Of a DNA stretch of 64,000 bases, positions 9,369 through 18,575 are shown in pieces. This DNA comes from JAIBJN01 sp963775625. GTDB taxonomy: Bacteria; Actinomycetota; Thermoleophilia; Gaiellales; Gaiellaceae. Each line of letters starts with the position of its first letter. Within the stretch, counting starts at the first letter, position 1. The notes under the pieces were generated by a model, which worked only from the letters and a program-made list of their open reading frames with translations, did no database searches and had not been told where the DNA came from. The stretch covers positions 306,599 through 370,598 of the forward strand of contig CAVZJM010000016.1 of assembly GCA_963775625.1 (NCBI GenBank), in the 5' to 3' direction. A program made the translations under genes and the position numbers.

Positions 9369-9685
9369 TGCTGTCTAGCACCTGGCCGCGGCCCCGAACC
9401 GCGATTACTACGAGCGCCGCAGCGGCCGATGGCAGGTGCTCTGGTCGCACGTGACTGAAATCGTCAGCGCTCGGCAAGCGGCCTAGCTCGCAGTTCACCT
9501 TCAAGCGACATTCCTGCACACTCGCGCACGCGACCGGGCTGTTCCCGTCCCTGCTCGTACGCCCGGTTGAAATCTGCTCGGGTTTGATTCCCGCCGCCTC
9601 CAGTGCCGAGCGGACTTCGCGCGGGATGGTTCAATGCGACGACGGGACAGACACCGCCAAAGCCGGCTCCGCGGGAGTTTGAGTT
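9369..9685. other. Non-coding gap with tRNA/tmRNA-like 3' fragment
   Basis: About 320 bases without a convincing gene, more AT-rich in places than its surroundings. Bases 9577-9602 look like the T-arm and acceptor 3' strand of a tRNA or tmRNA: CGGG, loop TTTGATT, CCCG, then CCGCCTCCA. No matching 5' acceptor strand or anticodon arm is visible upstream, so it is a fragment. Such fragments are common left-overs of integration at tRNA or tmRNA genes. Confidence 0.4.
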
Positions 9686-10422
9686 CTAGACGAGGTCGCG
9701 GCGCTCGAGGCGCGCTGCGGCCGCGGCGAACGCTAGCCCTACCCAGCCAATCATCACAAGTAGCGCGACGGCGGGCGTGAGTTGCTCGTCGCCCTCACCG
9801 AAGGCATCCTCGAGCCCGATAAAGCCGTTCGGTGCGCCCAGCGTCGGTCCGAACTTGCCTACTTCGGGCGCCAGCCCGATGACCGCCGGCTCGATCGCGA
9901 AGGCCAGCAGGAGCAGTCCGACGATGGCCACGATCTGGTTCCGGATGAGCCCCCGATGCAGACCCCGAAAGCGCCTAGATAGGCAGCGACGACCAGATTG
10001 CGCCACAGGACATCGGCCAGGTCTCCGAGGCCGGCGGTCGGAAGGTCTCGGGCGGACAGGATCAGTGTGCCGATGGCCATGATCGTGACGGTGACGATGA
10101 GCGAGATCGCGATGCCCGCGACCGCGTAGGAAATCGTCTTCGCGCTGAGGAGCCGCAGCCGCCTGGGCGCTGCAAGGACGGTGCTCGTGATCGTTCGGTG
10201 CCGCCACTCGCCGGCCATGCCCATCACGCCGAGCAGCAAGATGAAGAGGCCCGTGAAGTCCGCGGTGAAGAGATCGCGCGCGTCGTCCTCGGTCCACTCG
10301 TCTTGGAGCGTCGTGGTGAGTACGACGACGAGGAGCGAGATCGCGAGCGCCGCGGCGGTGAGCACGACGAATGTCCGCGTCGTGCGCAGCTTGATCAGCT
10401 CGGCGCGCAGCAGCGCTTTCAC
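9686..10422 (-). CDS. ABC-2 type transporter permease (one frameshift)
   Basis: About 245-aa ABC-2 type permease: N terminus MKALLRAELIKLRTTRTF is the typical cytoplasmic entry to the first helix, followed by about six hydrophobic segments (LTAAALAISLLVVVL, LFILLLGVMGMAGEW, and others). A run of five G on the coding strand (9950-9954 region) is one base too short: restoring a G joins GAFGVCIGG to GLIRNQIVAIVGLLLLAFA. The start overlaps the ATPase stop by four bases, so the two form an exporter operon. Substrate is unknown. Confidence 0.82.
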
Positions 10423-11309
10423 GATCCGTCATCCGTGAGCGCGAAGAAGGCTGCTTCGAGCGAGCGCATCTTGGGTGTGAGGCCGAGGATCGTGACCTGC
10501 TCCTCCGCCGCGATCGGGCCAACCTGCTCAGGGCTGGCGCTGAGGACGAGCAGAACGTCGCCTTCGCGCTCGACCGTGTAGCCCCGGCGTTCCAGCGCCT
10601 GGGCCAGCCGCTCCGGGTCGGGCGTTCGCACCTCTGTTGCCGGGCCGTCGCCGCCGCCAAGAACCTGCTCCAGCGTGCCGTGCCCGCGGAGCTCTCCGTG
10701 GGAGATGATGACCACGTCGTCCACGGATTGGGCCACCTCGGCGAGCAGGTGGCTCGAGACGAGGACCGCGCGCCCTTTGCCCGCTTGCTCGCGGAGCAGC
10801 CCACGCATCCAGCTGATCCCGGGCGGATCCAGGCCGTTGGTCGGCTCGTCGAGGATCAGGACTTCCGGATCGCCGAGCAGTGCCGCGGCGATTGCGAGCC
10901 GCTGCCTCATTCCCATCGAGTAGCCCTTCACCCGCCGGTTGCCTGCGTCGCTGAGCCCGACAGTGGACAGCGCCTGGTCGACACGCTCGTCGGGATGCTC
11001 GCCTGCAGCGGCGAGAACGCGTAGGTGGTTGCGTCCCGTCCGGCCCGGGTGAAAGGCGGCGTCCTCGAGCACGGCACCAACCTGAGCGCTCGGCCGGTCG
11101 AGCTGATGGTAGAGACGACCGCCGAAGGTCGCCGTCCCCGCAGTCGGCCGCACGAGCCCGAGCAACGCGCGAAGCGTTGTGCTCTTACCCGCGCCGTTCG
11201 GCCCGAGGAAACCCGTGACGCGACCGGCTTCGATTTCGAAGCTGAGCCCCTTGACCGCCTCGACGTTTCCGAACCGCTTGTGAAGATCGCGAATCTCGAC
11301 GACGGGCAT
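10419..11309 (-). CDS. ABC transporter ATP-binding protein
   Basis: 296-aa ABC ATPase that would power the adjoining permease. Walker A GPNGAGKST, Walker B LILDEPTNGLDP and the H-loop SSHLLAEV are clear; the signature loop is YSMGMRQRL rather than LSGGQ, common in the CcmA/DrrA-like exporter subfamily. The C-terminal 80 residues form the accessory region of that group. The start is ATG at 11309 (MPVVEIRDLHKRFG); the longer open frame upstream lacks family similarity. Confidence 0.9.
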   Translation of the reverse strand: MPVVEIRDLHKRFGNVEAVKGLSFEIEAGRVTGFLGPNGAGKSTTLRALLGLVRPTAGTATFGGRLYHQLDRPSAQVGAVLEDAAFHPGRTGRNHLRVLAAAGEHPDERVDQALSTVGLSDAGNRRVKGYSMGMRQRLAIAAALLGDPEVLILDEPTNGLDPPGISWMRGLLREQAGKGRAVLVSSHLLAEVAQSVDDVVIISHGELRGHGTLEQVLGGGDGPATEVRTPDPERLAQALERRGYTVEREGDVLLVLSASPEQVGPIAAEEQVTILGLTPKMRSLEAAFFALTDDGS

Positions 11310-11511
11310 GTGGCGGCATGATCGCAGACGTTGGCCCGGCGGGCAGCAGAGCACCCTCATCGACCAGCGTCAGGCGGTCGGCGAGAACGTTACGCAGTTC
11401 CGATGGCAGCAGTCTTCACCCTCACCCGGTATGCGCTCTATTCCCGCACGCTCGCGCAACCAACGGCGCTGTACGCTGGTGCCCCGGTTTCGCGCCGAAG
11501 AGGAGGATGGA

Positions 11512-11946
11512 GTGCCGGCAAGAGGGATCCAGCATGTGGATCTAGCAGTCGGAGACGTCGAGCGCTCGCTGGTCTTCTACTCCGCGCTGCTTGGGCCGCT
11601 CGGTCTCAAGGAGAGGTTCCGGGTCCCGTCATACCGTGGCACCGAGGAGGTCGTCTACCTCGAATACGGGGTGCAGGGTTTGGGCCTGCGGCCGGCGGAC
11701 GATGGCCCCTACCGGTACCACAGCGCTGGGATCGAACACCTGGCGTTCGAAGTTGATCGTGCGGACGAGGTCGACGAAGCGTACGAGAGATGTGTGTCCC
11801 TCGACGGCGAGATCCAATCGCCACCTGAGCAGCACTATGTACAAGACGGCGAGGAGTACTACGCCTTCTTCGCGTTCGATCCAGATGGCGTCAGGATCGA
11901 AGTCTTCGCCTGGCCCAGTTCGCCCTACCGCACGGATTCGACATAG
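11512..11946 (+). CDS. VOC (glyoxalase/dioxygenase) superfamily protein
   Basis: 144-aa VOC-fold protein. It starts GIQHVDLAVGDVERSLVFYSALLG, the usual first beta-alpha unit with a metal His, and ends FAFDPDGVRIEVFAWP, with the second-half metal Glu in RIEVF. Such proteins are glyoxalases, dioxygenases or antibiotic-binding proteins; which one cannot be told here. GTG at 11512 is chosen because AGGAGG lies five bases upstream. It is four bases from the next gene, so they are probably one operon. Confidence 0.82.
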   Translation: MPARGIQHVDLAVGDVERSLVFYSALLGPLGLKERFRVPSYRGTEEVVYLEYGVQGLGLRPADDGPYRYHSAGIEHLAFEVDRADEVDEAYERCVSLDGEIQSPPEQHYVQDGEEYYAFFAFDPDGVRIEVFAWPSSPYRTDST

Positions 11947-11950
11947 GTCC

Positions 11951-12745
11951 ATGCCCGAGGTCACGAGCGGCGGGGTCAGGATCAGCTACGACGTGATCGG
12001 CGAGGGCCGGCCGCTCGTGCTGCTGCACGGCTGGTGCTGCGATCGATCGTGGTGGACCGAGCCTGGGTACGTCGACGAGCTCAGGAGCGATCACCGTCTC
12101 GTCAACGTCGACCTCCGCGGGCACGGCGCGAGCGACAAGCCGCACGAAGCCGCGGCCTACAGGATGGATGCCATGACCGGCGACGTGTTCGCGGTCGCCG
12201 ACGCCGAAGGTTTGGATCGATTCGCGATCTGGGGGCAATCCCGCGGCGGGTGGATCGCGTGGATGGCCGTAGCCGCGACCCCGGAGCGGGTGCCGGCGAT
12301 CGTGGCCTCCGGAGCGTGGGATCCGCGACCCGAGCCCGAAGAGCCGACGGAGACCGACGAGTGGGCCGAGGCCCTCAGGCACGGGGGGACGAGCGCGCTC
12401 GTCGACCGGTTCAAGATCGACATGGGTCAGACGTTCGACCGCGAATTCCCGCCCTGGGCGCGGGCCGTCACGCTCCGAGCCGATCCAGAGGCGCTGCTCG
12501 CCGCGCGCGCGCCCGAGCTGTGGACCGAGGGGATCCCGGAGGAGGACATCAGGTCGTTCCCCGCCCCGGCGCTGCTCATCGCCGGGGAGTTGGAGGACGA
12601 GGACGACGACGCCGCGAAGGTGGCCGCGATGATCCCCAACGGTCAGAGTCTGCGGTTGCCGGGCCTCGGACACGCGGGGGCGTGCGCCTCGAGCGCGCTC
12701 ACGGTCCCTACCGCCCGCGCGTTCCTCGACCGCTGGTTCGCCTAG
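11951..12745 (+). CDS. Alpha/beta hydrolase
   Basis: 264-aa alpha/beta-hydrolase. The oxyanion HGWCCDRSWW region, strand VNVDLRGHGASDKP, nucleophile elbow GQSRGG (Ser about residue 98) and late His in LPGLGHAGA are all in order, so unlike the cyclase fusion at the left of the window it should be catalytically competent. An acidic insertion ELEDEDDDAAK is found before the last His. Substrate unknown; pairing with the VOC protein hints at a small catabolic or detoxification unit. Confidence 0.85.
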   Translation: MPEVTSGGVRISYDVIGEGRPLVLLHGWCCDRSWWTEPGYVDELRSDHRLVNVDLRGHGASDKPHEAAAYRMDAMTGDVFAVADAEGLDRFAIWGQSRGGWIAWMAVAATPERVPAIVASGAWDPRPEPEEPTETDEWAEALRHGGTSALVDRFKIDMGQTFDREFPPWARAVTLRADPEALLAARAPELWTEGIPEEDIRSFPAPALLIAGELEDEDDDAAKVAAMIPNGQSLRLPGLGHAGACASSALTVPTARAFLDRWFA

Positions 12746-12814
12746 CCGGGCACCTCCAGAGACATCCGCCAATACACGGACATCCCACGGCGCTGACGAA
12801 GCCGGCGCGAGCAC

Positions 12815-13735
12815 CTAGGCCGCGGTCGGCGGCTCCGGGCGGACTCTCGTCCCGGACTCTCCGTTTGCGACCGCCTCGGCGCTCGTGATCAGCGCCTCGC
12901 CGCCGGTCTGAGCGACGAAGGCGAAGGCGGCCTCCACCTTGGGGCGCATGCTGCCGGCGGGGAGCTCCTCGACGATGGCGGCGTCGCGCTCGGCGTCGAG
13001 CTCGGCGATCGGCTCTCCCTGCGCGCCGTCGGCGCCGAAGTCGCGGTAGACGCCGGGGACCTGGGTGAGGATGACGAGCCGCTGCGCGCCGAGGCCCACG
13101 GCCAGGAGCGCGGAAGCGTGATCCTTGTCGATGACCGCGTCGATGCCGTCGAAGGCGTGGTCGCGGCGGACGACCGGGATGCCGCCGCCGCCGGCCGCGA
13201 CGACCAGCTGCCCGGAGCCGAGGAGCGTCCGTACCGCTCCGAGCTCGACCACCTCCAACGGCCTCGGCGAGGGCACGACGCGGCGCCAGCCACGTCCGGG
13301 CTCCTCCTTCAGCGTCCAGCCGCGCTCCTGCTCCAGCTCGCGGGCACGGGCCTCGGCGTAGTGCGGGCCGATCGGCTTCGTCGGATTCTGGAAGGCCGAG
13401 TCGGCGGGATCAACCGCGACGTGGGTGACGACGACCGCCACCGGCCGGGCCACGACGGGCAGAAGCTCGGCGGCCGCGAGCGTGCCGATCTCGGCCTGCG
13501 TCTGCGCCACGGCGACCCAGAGCGGGAGCGACGGCGCCTCGGCCGCTCCGAGCTCCTGGCGGAGGAGCTCGTTCCCGACCTGCGGGCCGTTCCCGTGCGT
13601 GACCACGACCTCGCCCTCGAGGAGCGGCGCCACGGCCGCGAAGGTCGCGGCGAGGTTGGCGCGGTGCTCGGCGGCGGTCCCGCGCTCCCCGGGCCCGAGC
13701 AGCGCGTTCCCGCCGAGCGCGACAACCGTCAGCAC
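12815..13735 (-). CDS. arcC: Carbamate kinase
   Basis: 306-aa carbamate kinase of the amino-acid kinase fold, making ATP and carbamate from carbamoyl phosphate and ADP (or the reverse). Conserved pieces: VVALGGNAL at the start, VVTHGNGPQVG near residue 47, VVAAGGGGIPVV near 180, DKDHASALLA, and LTQVPGVY. It usually serves arginine deiminase or purine/allantoin breakdown, but neither pathway is in the window. GTG start. Its 157-base upstream gap contains two copies of a 21-base element also found upstream of the Orn/Lys/Arg decarboxylase. Confidence 0.92.
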   Translation of the reverse strand: MLTVVALGGNALLGPGERGTAAEHRANLAATFAAVAPLLEGEVVVTHGNGPQVGNELLRQELGAAEAPSLPLWVAVAQTQAEIGTLAAAELLPVVARPVAVVVTHVAVDPADSAFQNPTKPIGPHYAEARARELEQERGWTLKEEPGRGWRRVVPSPRPLEVVELGAVRTLLGSGQLVVAAGGGGIPVVRRDHAFDGIDAVIDKDHASALLAVGLGAQRLVILTQVPGVYRDFGADGAQGEPIAELDAERDAAIVEELPAGSMRPKVEAAFAFVAQTGGEALITSAEAVANGESGTRVRPEPPTAA

Positions 13736-13755
13736 GGGGCCGACCGCGCCGAGCG

Positions 13756-13859
13756 CTTGTGTTTCACGAGCACAATGAAAGCCACGACCGTCTCAGCATG
13801 GGCAGCGACCCTTTCGGGACGGCCGGGGGCCGTTCCTCTTTGTGCGCGTGGAACACAAG
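13756..13859. repeat. Pair of inverted 21-base CTTGTG-N9-CACAAG elements upstream of arcC
   Basis: Two 21-base elements, 13756-13776 and 13839-13859, lie in opposite orientation 62 bases apart between the arcC start and the upstream gene. Each is itself a hexamer inverted repeat (CTTGTG, nine bases, CACAAG, with one end mismatch), and each spacer holds TTCCAC or its near variant, so copy 2 is the reverse complement of copy 1. A GC hairpin (ACGGCC, three bases, GGCCGT; 13819-13833) sits between them. The proximal copy ends 20 bases before the arcC start codon. The same arrangement occurs at 28611-28703. Confidence 0.7.
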
Positions 13860-13892
13860 CACCGGGCTCGACGGTGGGTGGGCGCTCGCGGT

Positions 13893-15240
13893 CTAGGTGA
13901 GCGCGGTCGCCGGCTCGATGATGCCGCGACCCTCGAGGATCGAGCTGAGCGTCGGCTCGCCGAGCTCCTGCAGCCGGTACGTCACGCGGAGCGCCGGCTT
14001 GTCGATCTCGATCACCCGCCGCAGGTCGATCGGCGTGCCGATGAGGACGAGGTCGGCGTCGGAGCGCTCGATCGTCTCCCGCAGCTCCTCCATCTGCTTG
14101 CGCCCGTAGCCCATCGCCGGCAGCAGCTCCCTGACGTGCGGGTATGCCTCGAACGTCTTCTGGATCGAGCCGACCGCGAACGGCCTCGGGTCGACGAGCC
14201 CCGCAGCTCCGTGCTGCTTCGCGGCCAGCACCGCGGCGCCGTAGGTCATCTCCCCGTGCGTGAGGGTCGGGCCGTCTTCCACGGCCAGCACCCGCTTGCC
14301 GCGGATCTCGTCGGTGCGCCCGTCCTCGACGTGGAACGGGGAGGCTGCGAGCACGACCTCCGAGCGCGGGTTGACGCGGTGGATCGAGTCGAGCACAGCC
14401 TCGACGCCCTCCGGCGGGGCAGTGTCGGTCTTGTTGACGACGCAGACGTCGGCCATGCGCAGGTTCGTCTCGCCGGGGTGGTAGCGGAGCTCGTGGCCCG
14501 GCCGGTGCGGGTCGCAGACGACGAGGTGCAGGTCGGGCTTGATGAACGGTGTGTCGTTGTTGCCGCCGTCCCAGACGATCACGTCCGCTTCGGCCTCGGC
14601 GCGCGAGAGGATGGCCGCGTAGTCGATGCCCGCGAAGACGAGGTTTCCCTCGGCGAGATGCGGCTCGTACTCCTCCCGCTCCTCGATCGTGCAGTCGGCG
14701 GCGTCGAGGTCTTCGTAGCGCTCGAAGCGCTGTACCGCCTGCTGCCTCAGGTCGCCGTAGGGCATCGGATGCCGGAGGACGGCGACCCGCTTGCCCGCCT
14801 CGCGGAGCAAGCCGGCGACGTATCTGGTCGTCTGGCTCTTGCCCGAGCCGGTGCGGACGGCGCAGATCGCGACCACGGGCCTGTCCGACGGGATCATCGT
14901 CGCGCGGGGCCCGAGCAGCGTGTAGTCGGCGCCCGGCCGCGAGCGCCAGCGAGCCGACGTGCATGACGTGCTCGTGCGTCACGTCCGAGTACGCGAACAC
15001 GACCTCGTCAACGTTCTCGCGCCGGACCAGGTCGGCGAGCTGCTCTTCCGGGAGGATGGGAATGCCGTCCGGGTAGCGCGAGCCGGCGAGCGCGGCGGGG
15101 TAGACGCGCCCCTCGATGTCGGGGATCTGGGTCGCCGTGAAGGCGACCACCTCGACGTCGTCGCGCCCGCGGTAGACCACATTGAAGTTGTGGAAGTCGC
15201 GGCCGGCTGCGCCGGCGATGACGACCCTCCTGGGAGTCAT
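13893..15240 (-). CDS. Cyclic 2,3-diphosphoglycerate synthetase-like GTPase (one frameshift)
   Basis: About 448-aa protein of the COG2403/CpgS family. In Methanothermus the enzyme closes 2,3-diphosphoglycerate into the cyclic form with ATP; bacterial members are mostly uncharacterised. The N-terminal third (MTPRRVVIAGAAGRDFHNFN) is a nucleotide-sugar-like fold and the rest a P-loop domain with AVRTGSGKSQTTRY, WDGGNNDTPF and VVNKTDTA. One extra G near 14932-14934 shifts the frame; removing it gives LALAAGADYTLLGPRATMIP. The ATG is preceded by AGGAGGAGG. It is read in frame with the peptidase upstream (see that entry). Confidence 0.8.
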
Positions 15241-16728
15241 ACCTGCTACCTCCTCCTGGACTTTCTCGCCCACCGCGGCCAGCTCCAATGGCGCCCCTGC
15301 CACCTGGTCGAGCAGCTCGGCCGCCGTCAGCCGCTGACCCTCGGCCCAGACCTCCCGGAGGAGAGAGCCGGCCTCCGGGCGCGTGAACCAGGCGCGCCCG
15401 AGCTCCTGGCGGAGGTGCGACTCGATCTGGGTGTGAAACGCCCATGCTCGCAGATAGCACGTGCAGTAGAAGCCGTCGTCGACGTCGGCGAGGTAGTCGG
15501 CCGGCGACGGCTCGATCTTGGTCGCGTCCCGCAGCAGCTCGACGTAGCGGCCGCGCATCGACTCGGGCTCGACGTCGCCGTGGAGCTCCAGCTCGTACAG
15601 GAGCTTCCCCGCGTAGCGCCGCACGACGTAGAGCAGGCTGACCGCCGACTCCTCGGCGAAATCCTCGGGGCGCGCGAAGTCGAGGCGGCGGGAGAGCCAG
15701 GCCGGGTCGTCGACGAGGTGCTCGAAGAGCATCGCCCAGCCCTCGGTGACGGAGTTGTCGCCGAGCCGCCGGAACTCCACCGGGAGGTCGGGCGAGACGT
15801 GCGCGAAGTGCTCCGCATGCCCGGCCTCGTGGAAGAACGCGTGCCAGTCGTCGGGGCCGCCCATGGGCTTGATGACCAGCACCACCCGGTCCGGGACCTC
15901 GATCGGCGCGCAGAACGCCCGCGGGCTCTTCTGCGGCCTCGGCTCCAGGTCGAGCTGGACGTTTTCCTGCGCGCTCAGGTCGATGCCGAGGCCGTCGAGC
16001 GTCCACTCGAGCGCCGGCACCATGCGGTCGGCGGGGAAGCCCTCGTCCCACTCGCTCCCCCGGAACGCCCGGAGGACGTCGTGGCGGCGCGCCTCCTCCA
16101 GCGGCACCCCGGCGCGGCGGCGCAGAAACTTGTCGAAGGCGGCCACGTGGAGCGCCTCCGTCTCGTCGAGGAACGCGCGCGCCTGCGCGGCGAGCTCCTC
16201 CAGCGGGAAGCCGAAGCGCTCGTAGAGCTCGCGGTAGGTCGCCGCGCCGAGCGCCCGCGTACCCTCCCGCCGCTTCGCGTCGTGGGCGATCCAGCTCGGC
16301 AGCAGCCGCTCCTCGGCGAGCTCGGCCCGGGCCGCCTCGAGGCGCTCGCGCCGCCCGCGGTCGGCCTCGTTGGCGACGGTCGGCCGCAGCATCCGGTAGG
16401 GGATCTCCTCGCCGTCGACCGTAACGGTGAGGGAGGCCTCGAGCCCGGCGATCGCCTCGGACTCCTCCCGCGTGAGGTTCCCGAGGTACCCCTCGCAGGC
16501 GAAGTGCCAGAGCTCGACCTCGCCCGGGCCTCCGCCCTCGGCGTGCCCGGCCAGCTCCCGCGCCGCTTTGAGCGTCGTCAGATCCGCGAAGCGCTCGTAG
16601 ATCGGCCCGAGCTCGAAGCTCTCCTTCAGGCCCGCATAGTGGAGGTAGTGCTCCTCGTCCAGCGCCGCGATGAAGCGATCCGCCTCGTCGCGATAGGCGT
16701 CGAGGCTGCTCGCGGAGGGCGTCGCCAT
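15241..16728 (-). CDS. Gluzincin (M3-like) metallopeptidase, no stop before next gene
   Basis: 496-residue zinc metallopeptidase. FFHEAGHAEHFAH gives the HExxH pair and TEGWAMLFEHL supplies the downstream Glu ligand, a gluzincin arrangement most like M3 oligopeptidases. No signal peptide, so it probably cleaves peptides in the cytoplasm. The frame runs without stop into the ATG of the cDPG synthetase-like gene. A TAG in another frame (inside AGGAGGAGGTAG) just before that ATG suggests that a last-codon indel hides the true stop. ATG at 16728 is used; an ATG at 16737 overlaps the promoter hexamer. Confidence 0.78.
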
Positions 16729-16736
16729 GGGTCGCA

Positions 16737-16743
16737 TAGGATA
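16737..16743. promoter_or_regulatory. Overlapping divergent -10 boxes (M3 peptidase / yjbQ)
   Basis: TAGGAT on plus (16737-16742, eight bases before the yjbQ GTG) and TATCCT on minus (16743-16738, nine bases before the peptidase ATG) occupy the same seven bases. Confidence 0.6.
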
Positions 16744-16750
16744 CCCGCCC

Positions 16751-17149
16751 GTGCGGGAGATCCAGGTCACGACCGAGCGCAAGACCCAGCTCCTGGACAT
16801 CACGGCGAAGGTGCGCGAGGCGGTCGGCTCCGACGCGGAGGGGAGCGCCGCGCTCGTCTACGTCCCGCACACGACGGCGGGCGTGACGATCAACGAGAAG
16901 ATCGACCCGGACCTGCTCGACGACTTCGAGATGGCGCTCGGCAGCATCGTCGACGACGGGTGGTCGTGGAAGCACGTCGATGCCGATGGCCCCAACGCCC
17001 CCTCCCACCTGCGGGCGTCGATGCTCGGCCCGCAGGTGCTGGTCCCGCTTCAGGGCGGAGAGCTCGCCCTCGGGACCTACCAGGGCATCTTCTTCTGCGA
17101 GTTCGACGGCCCGCGCTCGCGCACGGTCTACGTCTCGACGCTGATCTAG
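16751..17149 (+). CDS. yjbQ: YjbQ/UPF0047 family protein
   Basis: 132-aa YjbQ family protein. The hallmarks VPHTTAGVTINEK and HLRASMLGPQVLVPL plus GTYQGIFFCEFDGPR are complete. Members can complement thiamine-phosphate synthase defects weakly, and the true role is unsettled. GTG at 16751 is preferred over the longer frame because TAGGAT ends eight bases before it and family members start with the same strand (VREIQVTTERKTQLLDIT). Confidence 0.88.
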   Translation: MREIQVTTERKTQLLDITAKVREAVGSDAEGSAALVYVPHTTAGVTINEKIDPDLLDDFEMALGSIVDDGWSWKHVDADGPNAPSHLRASMLGPQVLVPLQGGELALGTYQGIFFCEFDGPRSRTVYVSTLI

Positions 17150-17165
17150 GGCGAGAGGCGCAGGC

Positions 17166-17171
17166 TAGGCT
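17166..17171 (+). promoter_or_regulatory. -10 box of leaderless rlmD-like gene
   Basis: TAGGCT ends six bases before GTG at 17178; no ribosome binding site. Confidence 0.55.
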
Positions 17172-17177
17172 CCAGAG

Positions 17178-18560
17178 GTGGCTGCCCCCGTGAGGAAGGA
17201 TCAGGAGCTCGAGCTCCGCGTCGACTCGCTCGCTTACGGCGGCCGGGGCGTTGCGCGCCTGAACGGATTCGTCGTCTTCGTGAATCGGGCGCTCCCCGGC
17301 GACGTCGTGCGCGCCCGGATCACCAAGGTCAAGCGCAGCCACGCCGAGGCGGTGGCGGTCGACGTCGTCGAGCCGGGCGCGCCCCGGGTCGAGGCCCCGT
17401 GCGCGCACTACCCGGCCTGCGGCGGCTGCCGCTTCCAGGATCTCGCCTACGAGGCGCAGCTCGACGCCAAGGCGCAGCAGGTCGCCGATGCGCTCCGGCG
17501 GATCGGCGGCTTCTCCGAGCTCGAGCTCGAGCCTGCGGCGGCCGCGAAGTCGGTCTTCCACTACCGGAACAAGCTCGAGTACTCCTTCACGACGCTGCCC
17601 GGCGGCTCGGTCGGGCTCGGGTTCCACCGGGCCGGCCGCTGGGACGAGGTGCTCGACGTCGAGCGCTGCTGGCTCACGACCGACCTCGGCAACGGGATCC
17701 GCGAGGCGGTCAAGGCCTGGGCGCGGGCCGAGGGGCTGCCCGCGTACGACCAGGAGCGGCAGGAGGGCTACCTCCGCCACCTCGTCGTCCGCGAGGGGCG
17801 CAACACTGGGCAGGCGCTCGTCGTCCTCGTCACCGCGCCGGGCGACCTGGCTGGCACCGAGAGCCTCGTCGAGGCGCTGCAGGCGTTCCCGGAGGTGCGC
17901 TCCGTCCACTGGGCGGTGAACGACTCGCCGGCGGAGGTCACGAACCTGCCGACCGACCTGCTCTGGGGTGAGGAGGCGATCGAGGAGGAGATCCTCGGCC
18001 TCCGCTACCGGGTGCGCCCGGGCTCCTTCCTGCAGACGAACACGGAGATGTGCGAGGTGCTGTACGGGCTGGCCGGCGAGTACGCGGGGCTGACCGGCAA
18101 CGAGACCGTTTACGACCTCTACTGCGGCATCGGCACGATCGGGCTCACGCTGGCAAGCCGCACGCTGACGGTGTGGGGGATCGAGTACTCGGAGGAGTCG
18201 ATCGCGTGCGCGGTCGAGAACGCGGCGCTGAACGGCTGTGCCAACGCCGCCTTCTTCGCGGGCGACGTCGCGCGCGACCTCGACGAGCTGCGCGACCGCG
18301 CCGGCCCGCCGGACGTCGTCGTCGTCGACCCGCCGCGGGCCGGCCTCGCCGGCAAGGCCGTCCGCCGAGTCGGTGAGCTCCAGGCCCCCCGGCTTGTCTA
18401 CGTCTCCTGCAACCCGACGACCCTCGCCGGGAACGCGAAGGAGCTCGTGGCGGACTTCGGCTACAGCCTCGACCGCGTGTGTCCGGTCGACATGTTCCCC
18501 CATACCCCGCACGTCGAGAGCGTCGCTCTGTTCACGCTGACGGGCGAACCTCCCAAGTAA
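17178..18560 (+). CDS. 23S rRNA (uracil-5-)-methyltransferase, RlmD/TrmA family
   Basis: 460-aa SAM-dependent uracil-C5 methyltransferase. An N-terminal TRAM domain (ELRVDSLAYGGRGVARLNGF, RNA binding) is followed by the 4Fe-4S cysteines in CAHYPACGGC, the SAM loop VYDLYCGIGTIGL, VVVDPPRAG and the catalytic Cys in VSCNPTTLAGN. The family methylates U1939 (RlmD), U747 (RlmC) or tRNA U54 (TrmA); the exact base is not decidable here. The stop codon TAA lies inside a 23-base palindrome shared with the convergent gene. Confidence 0.9.
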   Translation: MAAPVRKDQELELRVDSLAYGGRGVARLNGFVVFVNRALPGDVVRARITKVKRSHAEAVAVDVVEPGAPRVEAPCAHYPACGGCRFQDLAYEAQLDAKAQQVADALRRIGGFSELELEPAAAAKSVFHYRNKLEYSFTTLPGGSVGLGFHRAGRWDEVLDVERCWLTTDLGNGIREAVKAWARAEGLPAYDQERQEGYLRHLVVREGRNTGQALVVLVTAPGDLAGTESLVEALQAFPEVRSVHWAVNDSPAEVTNLPTDLLWGEEAIEEEILGLRYRVRPGSFLQTNTEMCEVLYGLAGEYAGLTGNETVYDLYCGIGTIGLTLASRTLTVWGIEYSEESIACAVENAALNGCANAAFFAGDVARDLDELRDRAGPPDVVVVDPPRAGLAGKAVRRVGELQAPRLVYVSCNPTTLAGNAKELVADFGYSLDRVCPVDMFPHTPHVESVALFTLTGEPPK

Positions 18561-18575
18561 CAGTCTGTTACTTGG
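18553..18575. repeat. 23-base palindrome, copy 1, holding both convergent stop codons
   Basis: Arms CCAAGTAACAG and CTGTTACTTGG surround a single T: eleven perfect pairs. AAGTAA on each strand is the last codon plus stop of the two convergent genes (TAA at 18558-18560 and, on minus, 18570-18568). An identical copy is at 23329-23351. There is no T-run, so a classical intrinsic terminator is unlikely. Confidence 0.8.

Noticed and set aside
9577..9602. Complete tRNA or tmRNA gene
   Set aside because: Only the T-arm and acceptor 3' strand are visible; no anticodon arm, 5' acceptor strand or tag-peptide frame found upstream.
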